DNA of 64,000 nucleotides from Mycolicibacterium gadium (GTDB taxonomy: Bacteria; Actinomycetota; Actinomycetes; Mycobacteriales; Mycobacteriaceae). A program made the position numbers and the translations under genes. Positions 18,057 to 29,839 of this stretch are shown piece by piece (the stretch's first letter is position 1; each line of letters begins with the position of its first letter). The notes under the pieces are model-generated. The model was not told where the DNA came from, ran no database searches, and worked only from the letters and a program-made list of their open reading frames with translations. The stretch lies in the NCBI RefSeq assembly GCF_010728925.1, contig NZ_AP022608.1, positions 3,844,001 to 3,908,000 of the forward strand, written 5' to 3'.

Positions 18057-18638
18057 TGCACCGGTCAGCAGTGTCGTGAGCAGCTCGATCCGCTTGTCCT
18101 CGAGCTCGGGCTGCGGCAGCACCGCACGCACGATCGCCGCACCGTCGAAAGTGTTGGTCAGAATCGCCGTCAGCGCAGCAAAAGTATCCTCGGGAAACTG
18201 ATCGGCACCGGGCAGTGCCCGCGCGGCCTCGTAGATGTTCGCGGCATACTCGGTCAGCACGCCTTGCAATGTCTCCCTGAGCTTTTCGTCAGTACGCGCG
18301 GCAACGAGCAGCTCGTACATCACGGTGTTGGTGGCGTTGCCTGTGACATCGCGCAGGACCGTCAGCGCGGCCTCGAGAGCCGGCTCGGTCGACGGTATCT
18401 CGGCGACGCGCTTCGAGAAGAGGCCGAGTTGGCGCCGCATCACCTCCTGCGCGGTGGCCGCCATGAAGTCGCCCACGGTGGGAAAGTGCCGGAACAGCGC
18501 GCCGTCGGAAACACCGGCGCGCCTGGCGATCACGGCCGCCGAAGCCCGCGCGTACCCCACCTCGACGATGGTGTCGATGCTGGCGTCGAGCAGTCGGGCG
18601 ATGGTTTCCTCACGACGCTGCTGTTGCGTCCTTGCCAT
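18042..18638 (-). CDS. TetR-family transcriptional regulator
   Basis: A 198 aa regulator. The N-terminal helix-turn-helix is clear: IARLLDASIDTIVEVGYARASAAVIARRAGVSDGALFRHF, split here by the usual TetR spacing with F-R-H-F at the end of the recognition helix. The C-terminal ligand domain is helical and not diagnostic. The ATG at 18638 lies 1 base after the stop of the amidohydrolase gene, so the two are co-transcribed. It probably controls its own operon through the palindrome near 20444 (inference). Confidence 0.88.
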   Translation of the reverse strand: MARTQQQRREETIARLLDASIDTIVEVGYARASAAVIARRAGVSDGALFRHFPTVGDFMAATAQEVMRRQLGLFSKRVAEIPSTEPALEAALTVLRDVTGNATNTVMYELLVAARTDEKLRETLQGVLTEYAANIYEAARALPGADQFPEDTFAALTAILTNTFDGAAIVRAVLPQPELEDKRIELLTTLLTGASRQD

Positions 18639-18639
18639 A

Positions 18640-20421
18640 TCAGACAAGCGCTTTCGCGGGCTCGGCCGCACCGGCCCGCAGGAAGTGCCCGGACTTGACC
18701 GTCGTTCCGTAGCCCTCACAGAACTCACCGTCACGGAACACGACGGTCCCGTTGACCGCCGTCGCAACCACCGTGGCGTCGTTGCGGTTCACCATGCGGC
18801 TCAGTCCGCCGTAGAACGGGACCGTGGCCTCGTGGTACGCATTCACCGATTCGTCGAGGTGCTCAGGATCGATGACGACGAAGTCGGCACGCTCACCTTC
18901 GCGCAGGGTGCCCGCGTCGAGGCCGAACCATTCGGCGACCTCGGCGGTGAGCCGGTGCACCGCCCGCTGTGTGGACAGGAAGGGGCTACCCGCCCGCTCG
19001 GCGTCGCGGACCCGCTTGAGTAACCGCAGCGAGAAGTTGTAGAACGCCATGTTGCGCAGATGGGCGCCGGCATCGGAGAACCCCATGTGGATGGCCGGTT
19101 CGGCGGCGAGCTTGTCGAGGTACCTGGGCCGGTGATTCGCGACGATCGTCGTCCACCGCACGTTGCGCTCGCCGTTCTCGACGAGCACGTCGAGGAAGGC
19201 GTCGAGCGGATGCAGCCCGCGCTCGTCGGCGATCTGGCCGAAGCTCTTGCCGATCAGCGTCTCATCGGGGCACTCGACGATCGTGGCGTCGTGGAAGTCG
19301 CGGTGCCACAACGACGGTCCGAGCTTCTTGCGGTCGAACGACTTGCGGAACCGGCGGCGGTAGTCGGTGTCGGCCAGCAGCTCGTTGCGTTCGATCTGGT
19401 CCCGCAGATGCAGCGCCGCGGTGCCCGCACCGAACTCTTCGAAGACCGGCAGGTCGATGCCGTCGGAGTACAACTCGAACGGCACCGGCAGATGCTGGAA
19501 CCGCACCAGTGAGTCGAGCACCTTGTTGAGCAGCCGGACGCCGGGCCCGAATACGTGCACTGCGCCGGTGGCGGACTTCGCGTCCGCCGAAACCAACAGG
19601 CTCATCCGCACGCCGGGCCGACGGCCGAACCCCTTGCTGCTCGTCAAAAAGAACATCAGCGCCGAGACCGGGCTCTTGGTGTTGGGCGCGCTCTGAAGGA
19701 TACGGTTGCGCTTGCGCAGGACCGAGATCAGTTTGCGGCGCTCGTGCCAGGTGGCGAAGGTCGAGGGCAGCGCCCGCGAACGGAACCGGTCGCCGTCGAG
19801 TTTGTCGATGGGGGCGTCCATCCCGGACAGTCCGAGAAGGCCTGCGTCGAGCGCCTTTTCGAGCTTCACCATCATGCGGTCGAGTTCGGCAGGAGTCGGC
19901 TTCACGCCCTCGGTCGTCGCGCGGTCGAGGCCCAGCACACTGGTGCGCAGGTCCGAATGTCCGAGCATCGAAGCGATGTTCGGGCCGAGGGGCAGATCGT
20001 CGATGGCACGGACGTAGGAGGCCGGGTCGGACCACGTCTTCTTGGCTTCGAGCGCGCCGTGGACGAAGCGGCGGGGCACCGCCTCGACGCGGCTGAACAG
20101 ATCGGCGGCGTCGTCGGTGTCGGCGTAGACCGTCGACAGCGAGCAGTTGCCGAGCAGCACCGTGGTGACGCCGTGGCGTACCGACTCGCGCAGGCCCGGA
20201 TCGAGCAGTACCTCGGCGTCGTAGTGCGTGTGCACGTCGATGAAGCCGGGGACGATCCACTTGCCCGCGGCGTCGATGACGTCGGGGCAGCCCGTCTCGT
20301 CCAGGGGTGCGGCGGACACCTTCGCGACGATCCCGTCGCGGATGCCCAGCGATCGCACCTGCGGGGCCGCGCCGGTCCCGTCGAACCAGAGGCCGTTGCG
20401 AACGATCACGTCGAAGGTCAT
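18640..20421 (-). CDS. N-acyl-D-amino-acid deacylase/amidohydrolase family protein
   Basis: A 593 aa metal-dependent amidohydrolase of the D-aminoacylase (AtzF/TRZ-like) branch. It begins with the beta-sandwich strand FDVIVRNGLWFDGTG and then DAAGKWIVPGFIDVHTHYDAEV, whose H-x-H is the first metal pair. Later features are GNCSLSTVYADTDDA, MGFSDAGAHLRNMAFYNFSL (conserved D-A-G-A-H near the metal site) and the C-terminal GTLREGERADFVVIDPEHL. It would hydrolyse an N-acyl or cyclic amide; the substrate is unknown. The TetR gene follows immediately; galE is divergent. Confidence 0.85.
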   Translation of the reverse strand: MTFDVIVRNGLWFDGTGAAPQVRSLGIRDGIVAKVSAAPLDETGCPDVIDAAGKWIVPGFIDVHTHYDAEVLLDPGLRESVRHGVTTVLLGNCSLSTVYADTDDAADLFSRVEAVPRRFVHGALEAKKTWSDPASYVRAIDDLPLGPNIASMLGHSDLRTSVLGLDRATTEGVKPTPAELDRMMVKLEKALDAGLLGLSGMDAPIDKLDGDRFRSRALPSTFATWHERRKLISVLRKRNRILQSAPNTKSPVSALMFFLTSSKGFGRRPGVRMSLLVSADAKSATGAVHVFGPGVRLLNKVLDSLVRFQHLPVPFELYSDGIDLPVFEEFGAGTAALHLRDQIERNELLADTDYRRRFRKSFDRKKLGPSLWHRDFHDATIVECPDETLIGKSFGQIADERGLHPLDAFLDVLVENGERNVRWTTIVANHRPRYLDKLAAEPAIHMGFSDAGAHLRNMAFYNFSLRLLKRVRDAERAGSPFLSTQRAVHRLTAEVAEWFGLDAGTLREGERADFVVIDPEHLDESVNAYHEATVPFYGGLSRMVNRNDATVVATAVNGTVVFRDGEFCEGYGTTVKSGHFLRAGAAEPAKALV

Positions 20422-20443
20422 GCCGGCGAGCGTACAACAGAAA

Positions 20444-20455
20444 GTAAGTACTCAC
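20444..20455. promoter_or_regulatory. Candidate TetR operator
   Basis: GTAAGTACTCAC is a 12-base palindrome with one mismatched pair, centred on AGTACT. It lies 23 bases upstream of the amidohydrolase start and 33 bases upstream of galE. Its size and place suit a TetR dimer. Confidence 0.45.
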
Positions 20456-20487
20456 AATCTTTTTTCGGCTCTAGACTCGGCTCCAAC

Positions 20488-21465
20488 ATGACGTGGATGG
20501 TGACGGGCGGGGCGGGCTACATCGGGTCACACGTGGTCCGCGCCCTCCAAGACGCCGAGATTCCGGTGGTGGTGCTCGACGACCTTTCGACCGGGCTGGA
20601 GCAGTTCGTACCCGAATCCGTGCCGTTCGTGCGCGGCACCCTGCTGGACGGTGACCTCGTCACGCAGACGCTGCGAGACCACGGCGTCGAGGGCGTCATC
20701 CACATCGCCGGCTACAAGTACGCCGGCGTTTCCGTCCGCCGACCACTGCACACCTACGAGCAGAACGTGTCGGCGATGGTGACGCTGCTCAAGGCGATGG
20801 ACGCCGAGGGCGTCAACAAGATGGTGTTCTCGTCGAGTGCGGCCACCTTCGGCACGCCGGACGTCGACATCGTCACCGAGGACACCCCGACCAGGCCGGA
20901 GTCGCCCTACGGCGAGACCAAGCTGATCGGCGAATGGCTGCTGCGCGACGCCGGGCGGGCCTCCGGTCTCGAGCACACCAGCCTGCGATATTTCAACGTG
21001 GTGGGCTCGGGTTCGACGGAACTGTTCGACGTGAGTCCGCACAACCTGTTCCCGTTGGTCTTCGACATGCTCTACCGGGGCGAGACCCCACAGATCAACG
21101 GCGACGACTATCCGACGCCGGACGGCACGTGTGTGCGCGACTACATCCACGTCTCCGATCTCGCGCTGGCTCACGTTGCCGCCGCGAAACGACTGACGGC
21201 CGGCCAGCCGGTCGAACCCGTCTACAACCTCGGCAGCGGCGACGGGACATCCGTGCGCGAGATCATGACGGCGATTCGGGAAGCGACCGGAATCGAGTTC
21301 GAACCAATCATCAAACCCCGTCGCCCCGGCGATCCGGCCCGCATCGTCGCGGCAGGCGATCTGGCCGCCCGGGACCTGGACTGGAAGATGCGGCATTCGC
21401 TCGGTGAGATGGTGGCGTCCGCGTGGGCGGCGCGCAGCCAAGCCGGCGACACATATCCGGCGTGA
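20488..21465 (+). CDS. galE: UDP-glucose 4-epimerase
   Basis: A 325 aa extended short-chain dehydrogenase that interconverts UDP-glucose and UDP-galactose for cell-wall arabinogalactan. The N-terminal Rossmann motif is MVTGGAGYIGSHVV; the catalytic Tyr/Lys motif is SPYGETKLIGEWLL, with Ser/Thr from VFSSSAATFG. The C-terminal block is VYNLGSGDGTSVREIM. Start at ATG 20488, with a possible -10 TAGACT ten bases upstream. The stop overlaps the GTG of the following membrane protein (GTGA). It corresponds to the galE1 (Rv3634c) position in M. tuberculosis. Confidence 0.93.
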   Translation: MTWMVTGGAGYIGSHVVRALQDAEIPVVVLDDLSTGLEQFVPESVPFVRGTLLDGDLVTQTLRDHGVEGVIHIAGYKYAGVSVRRPLHTYEQNVSAMVTLLKAMDAEGVNKMVFSSSAATFGTPDVDIVTEDTPTRPESPYGETKLIGEWLLRDAGRASGLEHTSLRYFNVVGSGSTELFDVSPHNLFPLVFDMLYRGETPQINGDDYPTPDGTCVRDYIHVSDLALAHVAAAKRLTAGQPVEPVYNLGSGDGTSVREIMTAIREATGIEFEPIIKPRRPGDPARIVAAGDLAARDLDWKMRHSLGEMVASAWAARSQAGDTYPA

Positions 21466-22982
21466 AAAGGATTACCGAGCAAGGCAACTGGGTCGCCCGC
21501 GCCGCTGTCGCGCTGGTCGCGGTGCAACTTGTCATTCGCGCGGTGCTCGCGTTCAGCGGCTACTTCTACTGGGACGACCTGATCCTCATCGGCCGCGCGG
21601 GCACCCAGAACCTGCTCTCGCCGGGCTACCTGTTCGACGACCACGACGGCCATGTCATGCCCGCGGCATTCTTGGTCGCCGGTGGGATCACGCGCCTGGC
21701 ACCGCTGCAATGGTTCCTGCCCGCGCTGAGCCTGATCGTGCTGCAGCTGCTGGCGTCGCTGGCGCTGCTACGGGCACTGCACGTGATTCTCGGCTGGCGC
21801 CCGGTCCTGTTGGTGCCGTTGACGTTCGCACTGTTCACCCCGATGGCCGTGCCCGGCTTCGCGTGGTGGGCGTCGGCGTTGAACTCCCTTCCCATGCTGG
21901 CGGCGCTGGCGTGGGTGTGCGGCGACGCCGTGCTGCTGGTGCGCACCGGCAATCAGCGCTATGCCGTGACGGGTCTGCTGGTGTTCGTCGGCGGTCTGCT
22001 GTTCTTCGAGAAGGCCGCGGTCGTCCCGTTCGTCGCGTTCGCGGTGGCGGCGCTGCTGGCCTATGTCACCGGCACGGGGTCGCCGATGACGGTGTGGCGT
22101 CGAGGTATTCGGCTCTGGGTCTCCTCGCTGGCGGTGACGGCCGCATGGATCGCGGTGTACCTCGCCGTCGTCGACCAGAAGCGGTGGACCCTCGACTGGT
22201 CGATGACGTGGGATCTGCTGACCCGGTCGGTGACGCACGGCATCGTGCCCGGACTCGTTGGTGGACCATGGGATTGGCAGCGGTGGGCGCCCGCATCGCC
22301 GTGGGGCACGCCGCCGGTGACCCTGATGGTGCTGGGCTGGATGGTGCTGGCGGCCGTGATCACACTGACCGTCGTGCGCAAGCGTCGTATCGGCGCGGTG
22401 TGGCTGGTCGCGGTCGGGTACGCGGTGGCCTGCCAGATACCGATCTATCTGATGCGCTCGTCACAGTTCACCGCGCTGGAGTTGGCACAGACGCTGCGAT
22501 ACCTGCCTGATCTCGTCGTCGTGCTGGCCCTGCTGGCGGCCGTCGGGCTGTGTGCCCCCAACCGGGAGGGAACCGAGTGGCTGGACGCCTCCCGCGCTCG
22601 AACGGCCGTGATGGTTGCCACACCCATTCATGCCAGCAGCGAACGGCGACGTGATCGACCAGTCGTTGCCACAACCGCATTCATGGCCAGCAGCCGCGCC
22701 GCACAAAGGTCCAGCGCGGCGATGCTCGATCAGGAGGTCACTGGTGCTGGCGTGCGACCAGGGCCAGCCACATGCTTCGCGCTGCCGGGACGGCCCGAAT
22801 TCGCCGAACCGACCTGCGCATGCTGGACAGCTCGGGCCGGCTGGTCGACGCGAAGGTCACGTGGGTGCGCAGCATCGATGCGAGGGCGCGGGTCGACCTC
22901 GGTCAGCGGGTGGTTGCCCGCTGCCCTGTCCGCTGCCCCCCAGATGGCCCGCTGGCGACTCCGGCGCCTGACGCGATGCTGA
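21462..22982 (+). CDS. Polytopic membrane protein (Rv3635-like), 3' part frameshifted
   Basis: The first about 380 residues are a convincing multi-helix membrane protein: AAVALVAVQLVIRAVLAFSG, then YFYWDDLILIGRAG with an Asp pair typical of GT-C-like glycosyltransferases, and further helices to LPDLVVVLALLAAVGLCAPN. After about base 22600 the frame loses homology-like character. In another frame, 22790-22870 reads DLRMLDSSGRLVDAKVTWVR, the expected continuation, so several indels separate the two halves. The complete relative in M. tuberculosis is about 590 aa. The GTG start overlaps the galE stop. Either the gene is a recent pseudogene or the sequence is damaged here. Confidence 0.65.
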   Translation: MKRITEQGNWVARAAVALVAVQLVIRAVLAFSGYFYWDDLILIGRAGTQNLLSPGYLFDDHDGHVMPAAFLVAGGITRLAPLQWFLPALSLIVLQLLASLALLRALHVILGWRPVLLVPLTFALFTPMAVPGFAWWASALNSLPMLAALAWVCGDAVLLVRTGNQRYAVTGLLVFVGGLLFFEKAAVVPFVAFAVAALLAYVTGTGSPMTVWRRGIRLWVSSLAVTAAWIAVYLAVVDQKRWTLDWSMTWDLLTRSVTHGIVPGLVGGPWDWQRWAPASPWGTPPVTLMVLGWMVLAAVITLTVVRKRRIGAVWLVAVGYAVACQIPIYLMRSSQFTALELAQTLRYLPDLVVVLALLAAVGLCAPNREGTEWLDASRARTAVMVATPIHASSERRRDRPVVATTAFMASSRAAQRSSAAMLDQEVTGAGVRPGPATCFALPGRPEFAEPTCACWTARAGWSTRRSRGCAASMRGRGSTSVSGWLPAALSAAPQMARWRLRRLTRC

Positions 22983-23164
22983 CAGGTCGGAAGCCAAGTG
23001 TGCACGCGGCGCTGAACCGGTGTTCAGGCGTCCCGGGCCGCGCAGCAACAGCGTCGTGGGCGTGCCATCGCGGCGACGGTGCGCGCCTAGTCCAGCCGGA
23101 TTTGCCAGTTGTCGCATGCCGGTCTGGACGTCCCCGCTGGTCTGCGCCTCCGACCCGGGCCGCT

Positions 23165-23500
23165 GACGTCACTACCTGGCCATACAGCTGGCTCGCCTGA
23201 CCGCGGCGACGACCGACAGGGTCCTCGAGCGCGCAGGTGGTGCCGGCCGCTGCGCGTGCTTCGTCGCGCCGCGGCGGGCGGCCTCGACCATGCGCGCGTG
23301 GCTTACGGTTGGGCGCTCGCGGGACACCTCGGTTCGCACGCGTAGGTGGCCAGCGCGCCGGCCGCGTCGTCGAGCACCGCACGCTCGCGCTTCTGCCCGC
23401 CAAGATCGAGCGCACCGGTCGTGCGCACCGTCCCGCGGTGCCCTCGGCGGTGACCGGCCCCGCGGTCGAGCTCCTGGCCTCGGTTCGGCGGTCACGGTCA
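23165..23500 (-). pseudogene. Decayed partial copy of topA
   Basis: This stretch is collinear with topA bases 27700-28150 in the same orientation. Blocks match in order: a 17-base identity beginning CCTGGCCATACAG (23175; topA 27703), CAGGGTC-TCGAG, GCCGCTGCGCG, GGCTTACGG, GACACCTCG, a 22-base identity beginning GGTGGCCAGCGC (23346; topA 27960), TCGTCGAGCACC, GCCCGCCAAG and TTCGGCGGTCAC. Many small gaps, mostly deletions, shrink the copy by about a quarter and leave no reading frame. It replaces the 3' end of holB. It may be a duplicated fragment or a misassembled low-quality read. Confidence 0.65.
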
Positions 23501-24287
23501 ACGACACCGCTTCCGCCTCGGCCGCGGCGACCAGTTCCTCCGCGGCGGCATAGGCCCGCGACGGCGTCGCAGCGTCGCGCGCCAATCCCAGCGCCCGCTG
23601 ACGGCGGTCACGCGCCTCCTGGTCGACGGCCAGCCGCCGCGCCCTGCCGACGTGTCCCCCGCTGACCGACGCCGCCCACCGGGCGTCATCCTCGGCCAGA
23701 CCATCGTTGGAGATCAACACCTGCGCGATGGCTTCGACCGGCGGCGTCACCAGTGCCACATGTCTGCACCGGGACCTCAGCGTGATCGCGATGTCCTCGG
23801 GGTCCACCGACGGTGCGCACAGCAGGAACACCGTCGACGGCGGCGGTTCCTCGACGACCTTGAGCAGCGCGTTCGCCGCACCCTCGGTCAGCCGGTCGGC
23901 ATCCTCGATCAGCACCACCTGCCAGCGTCCCGTTCCCGGCCGACGCGACGCGATCTGCACGATGGCGCGCATCTCGTCCACGCCGATCGACAGACCCTCG
24001 GGCACGATCCGGCGCACATCGGCGTGGGTGCCGGCCATCGCCGTCGAACAGGCGCGGCACTGCCCGCAGCCCGGAACGCCGTCGCCGGTGCATTGCAGGG
24101 CGGCGGCAAAGCACAGCGCGGCGATCGATCGGCCCGACCCGGGCGGCCCGGTGATCAACCACGCGTGTGTCATCGTCCCCGTCGCGGCTGCGCTGTGAGC
24201 CGAATCACCGCGCGCGGCCTGCGCGGCGGCGATCAACTCCGCTTCCACGGCGTGCTGGCCCACCAGACGCGAAAAGACACCCGTCAT
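23172..24287 (-). CDS. holB: DNA polymerase III delta' subunit, C-terminus lost
   Basis: Clamp-loader subunit. The start is ATG 24287 (MTGVFSRLVGQHAVEAEL). Residues to about 257 are normal: P-loop region TGPPGSGRSIAA, the Cys zinc module CTGDGVPGCGQCRAC, LIEDADRLTEGAANALLKVVEEPP and the SRC motif LRSRCRHVALV. After AEAEAVSLT (about base 23515) the frame changes into Arg/Pro-rich sequence. The expected C-terminal collar domain (about 110-130 residues) is missing and the DNA resembles topA instead. As this gene is normally essential, a sequence or assembly fault should be considered before true loss. Confidence 0.75.
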   Translation of the reverse strand: MTGVFSRLVGQHAVEAELIAAAQAARGDSAHSAAATGTMTHAWLITGPPGSGRSIAALCFAAALQCTGDGVPGCGQCRACSTAMAGTHADVRRIVPEGLSIGVDEMRAIVQIASRRPGTGRWQVVLIEDADRLTEGAANALLKVVEEPPPSTVFLLCAPSVDPEDIAITLRSRCRHVALVTPPVEAIAQVLISNDGLAEDDARWAASVSGGHVGRARRLAVDQEARDRRQRALGLARDAATPSRAYAAAEELVAAAEAEAVSLTVTAEPRPGARPRGRSPPRAPRDGAHDRCARSWRAEARACGARRRGRRAGHLRVRTEVSRERPTVSHARMVEAARRGATKHAQRPAPPARSRTLSVVAAVRRASCMAR

Positions 24288-24367
24288 CGCAGATAACAGT
24301 AGTGCTGCGAAGCGACACGTCCGCCCCACAGGGCTCGTTTGCGCCTTTTCCCGTCCCCATTGACCGA

Positions 24368-24373
24368 TACGGT
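24368..24373 (+). promoter_or_regulatory. Possible -10 box of the cyclase gene
   Basis: TACGGT ends 6 bases before GTG 24380, consistent with a leaderless transcript. No -35 at normal spacing is visible. Confidence 0.35.
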
Positions 24374-24379
24374 TGATCG

Positions 24380-25989
24380 GTGACCACTGGGGCCATACCC
24401 GTCAGGCGAATCGGCGCATTCGTCCGCTGGGTCGCGCGCACACCGTGGCCGGTGTTCACCCTCGGGATGCTGCAGGCCGACATCATCGGCGCCCTGCTGG
24501 TCCTGAGCTTCCTGCGGTTCGGCCTGCCGCCCGAGGACCGCATCCAGCTGCAGGACCTGCCGGCGTTCAACCTGGCGGTGTTCCTGGGCTTCCTCTTCGT
24601 GTCGTTCACGACCGCGTCGTACCTGAGCCTGCGGCTGCTCATCCCGGTGATCCGCTGGCAACGCCGGGACACGCTGCTGACCGACAGCGACCCGGCCGTC
24701 ACCGAGCTGGCGCGCGTTCGTGCGCTGAAGATGCCCTACTACCGCACGATGATCAACGTCGCGAACTGGATGCTCGGGTCGGTGGTGTTCATCGTCGCCA
24801 GCTGGCCGGTGGCCAGCAAGTCGGCGCCGGTCGTGGCCGTCGCCAGCGGCCTCGGCGCCACCGCGACGGCGATCATCGGCTATCTGCAGTCGGAGCGGGT
24901 GTTGCGGCCGGTCGCCGTGGCCGCCCTGCGCGGCGGCGTCCCCGAGAACTTTCGCGCGCCCGGCGTGATCCAGCGCCAGGTCATGACGTGGGTGCTGTCG
25001 ACCGGAGTGCCCATCCTCGCGATCGTGTTGGCTCTGGTGGCCAGCAAGTTCGAGGTGCTCACCGCACCCGCCGACAAGCTGACCACGCCGATCCTGCTGC
25101 TGGCCATCGCCGCGCTGATCATCGGCCTGTTCGGCACCGTGCTGGTGGCCATGTCGATCGCCGACCCGCTGCGCCAGCTGCGCTGGGCACTGGGCGAGGT
25201 GCAGCGCGGCAACTACAACGCCCACATGCAGATCTACGACGCCAGCGAGCTGGGCCTGCTGCAGGCGGGCTTCAACGACATGGTCCGTGACCTCGCCGAG
25301 CGGCAGCGGCTGCGCGACCTGTTCGGCCGCTACGTCGGCGAGGACGTCGCCCGGCGGGCGCTGGAGCGCGGAACCGAACTCGGCGGCCAGGAGCGCGACG
25401 TCGCTGTGCTGTTCGTCGACCTCGTCGGCTCGACGCAGCTGGCGGCGACCATCCCGGCCGGCGAGGTGGTGAACCTCCTCAACGACTTCTTCCGGGTGGT
25501 CGTCGACACCGTCAACCGTCACGGCGGGTTCGTCAACAAGTTCCAGGGCGACGCGGCACTGGCCATCTTCGGCGCCCCGATCGAGCATCCGGATGCGTGT
25601 GGAGCAGCGCTGGCGGCGTCGCGCGAGCTACACGACGAAGTCATCAAGGTGCTGGGCCAGACCGAGTTCGGAATCGGGGTGTCGGCCGGCCGCGCCATCG
25701 CCGGGCACATCGGGGCGCAAGCGCGTTTCGAATACACCGTGATCGGCGACCCGGTCAACGAGGCGGCGCGGCTGACCGAATTGGCCAAGCTCGAGGCGGG
25801 TCATGTGCTCGCGTCGGCCATCGCGGTCAGCGGTGCACTCGACGCCGAAGCCCTGTGCTGGGACGTCGGCGAAATCGTCGAACTGCGCGGGCGGGTCGCC
25901 CCGACTCAGTTGGCCCGGCCGCTGAACCTGGTGACGCCGGAGGAGGCCGCCGCCGAACGCGAGCACGTCGTCGAGGAATCCCGGCCCCG

Positions 25990-25993
<4 letters not shown>
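24380..25993 (+). CDS. Membrane-bound class III adenylate cyclase (Rv3645-like)
   Basis: A 537 aa integral membrane cyclase that makes cAMP from ATP. Six predicted helices (e.g. FTLGMLQADIIGALLVLSFL, ILLLAIAALIIGLFGTVLVA) precede a HAMP linker (SIADPLRQLRWALGEVQRGN). The cyclase domain has both metal Asp residues, in LFVDLVGSTQLAAT and KFQGDAALAIFGAP, the ATP-selecting Lys (VNKFQGD) and the Asn/Arg pair GDPVNEAARL. It starts at GTG 24380, with TACGGT ending 6 bases upstream, possibly leaderless. The 3' end overlaps topA by 4 bases. It supplies cAMP for Crp, encoded 27 kb downstream. Confidence 0.92.
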
Positions 25994-28797
<2,804 letters not shown>

Positions 28798-28932
28798 CAG
28801 TGCCTTCGCTCCACTCTTTCTATTGCCTACAACGCCCGGTTACGCGCTCAATATGCGCCACGGCCTCGTCGGCAACTGACAATTTCGCATTCTGCGAGGG
28901 CCGACGCAAACTGACCCCCCGGTTGCGCAGCC

Positions 28933-29511
28933 TCAGATCCTGGGCCACTGGGCAAACGCGTCGACGTTCCCAGGTGGTTCCCCCACGTTCTCTACCAGGC
29001 GCGATAGTCGGCGGCGGCCGCTGATTCGCAGCGCTGGACGGGACCCTCTGGTTCCGATCAGAGTCGGGGCTATCCCGATTCGCATCATCGCCGACGCGAG
29101 TGGTGAATGCGTGTCAGGCGCGTGCGGGTCCAGTCCGAGGAGATAGCGGTCGGCCTCTGTGGTGCCTGCGGCGAGCGTCCAGGCCCGCAACTCCCTCGGC
29201 CCGGGTAACCACTGCGGCGGCACGGTCTTGACGGCGCCACGTGTCCAATCCGCCGCAATATCGACCAGGCGAGCATCGACGGCGGTGCGCACCAGCGGGT
29301 TGTTCTCGTCGGTGCGGGCGATCTCGGGCTCCAGGCCGGCCTCGATCATCATCTCGGCCAGCGCCTGGGCACGCCACACCTGGTCGACCACAACCGACAG
29401 GCGCGCGCCCGCACCCACCAGCACCACCTGACCCGGTGCGGCGAGTATCCCGGTCAAGTCGGCCACGGCGGGCGGCACCGACTCGGCAGAGAAGAAGGAC
29501 AGCTGGCTCAC
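28933..29511 (-). CDS. Conserved mycobacterial hypothetical protein (Rv3647c-like)
   Basis: A 192 aa cytoplasmic protein with no signal peptide or membrane helix. A hydrophobic strand VVLVGAGARLSVVVDQVW and a helix AQALAEMMIEAGLEPEI suggest a small alpha/beta fold. The C-terminal half is rich in conserved Gly/Arg (IGTRGSRPALRISGRRRL) and could contact nucleic acid. No catalytic motif is recognised. Its place between topA and cspA is conserved in mycobacteria; it is 135 bases upstream of topA on the same strand. Confidence 0.75.
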   Translation of the reverse strand: MSQLSFFSAESVPPAVADLTGILAAPGQVVLVGAGARLSVVVDQVWRAQALAEMMIEAGLEPEIARTDENNPLVRTAVDARLVDIAADWTRGAVKTVPPQWLPGPRELRAWTLAAGTTEADRYLLGLDPHAPDTHSPLASAMMRIGIAPTLIGTRGSRPALRISGRRRLSRLVENVGEPPGNVDAFAQWPRI

Positions 29512-29574
29512 GGTTCGACACTAAGCCAGGGACCGCCGCACCGGCGGATCGCCGGGCCGGGCGCCCCACAAACG

Positions 29575-29620
29575 AAAACACCCCCGCGGTGCTCGTTGTC
29601 GGAGCCGTGCGGGGGGTTTC
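29575..29620 (-). terminator. Intrinsic terminator of cspA
   Basis: On the minus strand GAAACCCCCCGC pairs with GCGGGGGTGTTTTC and the transcript ends in a U-rich run. It lies 16 bases past the cspA stop. Confidence 0.8.
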
Positions 29621-29635
29621 CTTCAAGTGTGTCGG

Positions 29636-29839
29636 TTAGACGGCGCGAACGCCTGTGGCCTGCGGGCCCTTGGGGCTCTGGCCAACCTCGAACTCGACCT
29701 TCTGGTTCTCCTCAAGGGTGCGGAAGCCGCTTCCTTGAATTTCCGTGTAGTGGACGAACACGTCAGCAGAACCGTCCTCGGGAGCGATGAACCCGAAGCC
29801 CTTTTCCGCGTTGAACCACTTCACAGTTCCCTGTGGCAT
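29636..29839 (-). CDS. cspA: Cold-shock protein
   Basis: A 67 aa single cold-shock domain that binds single-stranded RNA/DNA and acts as an RNA chaperone. RNP1 is KGFGFIAP and RNP2 is VFVHYTEI; the start [18 protein letters not shown] is canonical. The ribosome-binding site is AGAAGGAAAG upstream of ATG 29839. The gene is monocistronic with a strong terminator. The 273-base gap up to the divergent helicase (29840-30112) must hold both promoters and probably a long cspA 5' leader; I see no named RNA motif in it. Confidence 0.96.
   Translation of the reverse strand: MPQGTVKWFNAEKGFGFIAPEDGSADVFVHYTEIQGSGFRTLEENQKVEFEVGQSPKGPQATGVRAV

Noticed and set aside
22772..23200. Independent gene of 142 codons in the damaged zone
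   Set aside because: Its first third is the frameshifted C-terminus of the Rv3635-like protein and the rest is low-complexity or topA-like sequence.
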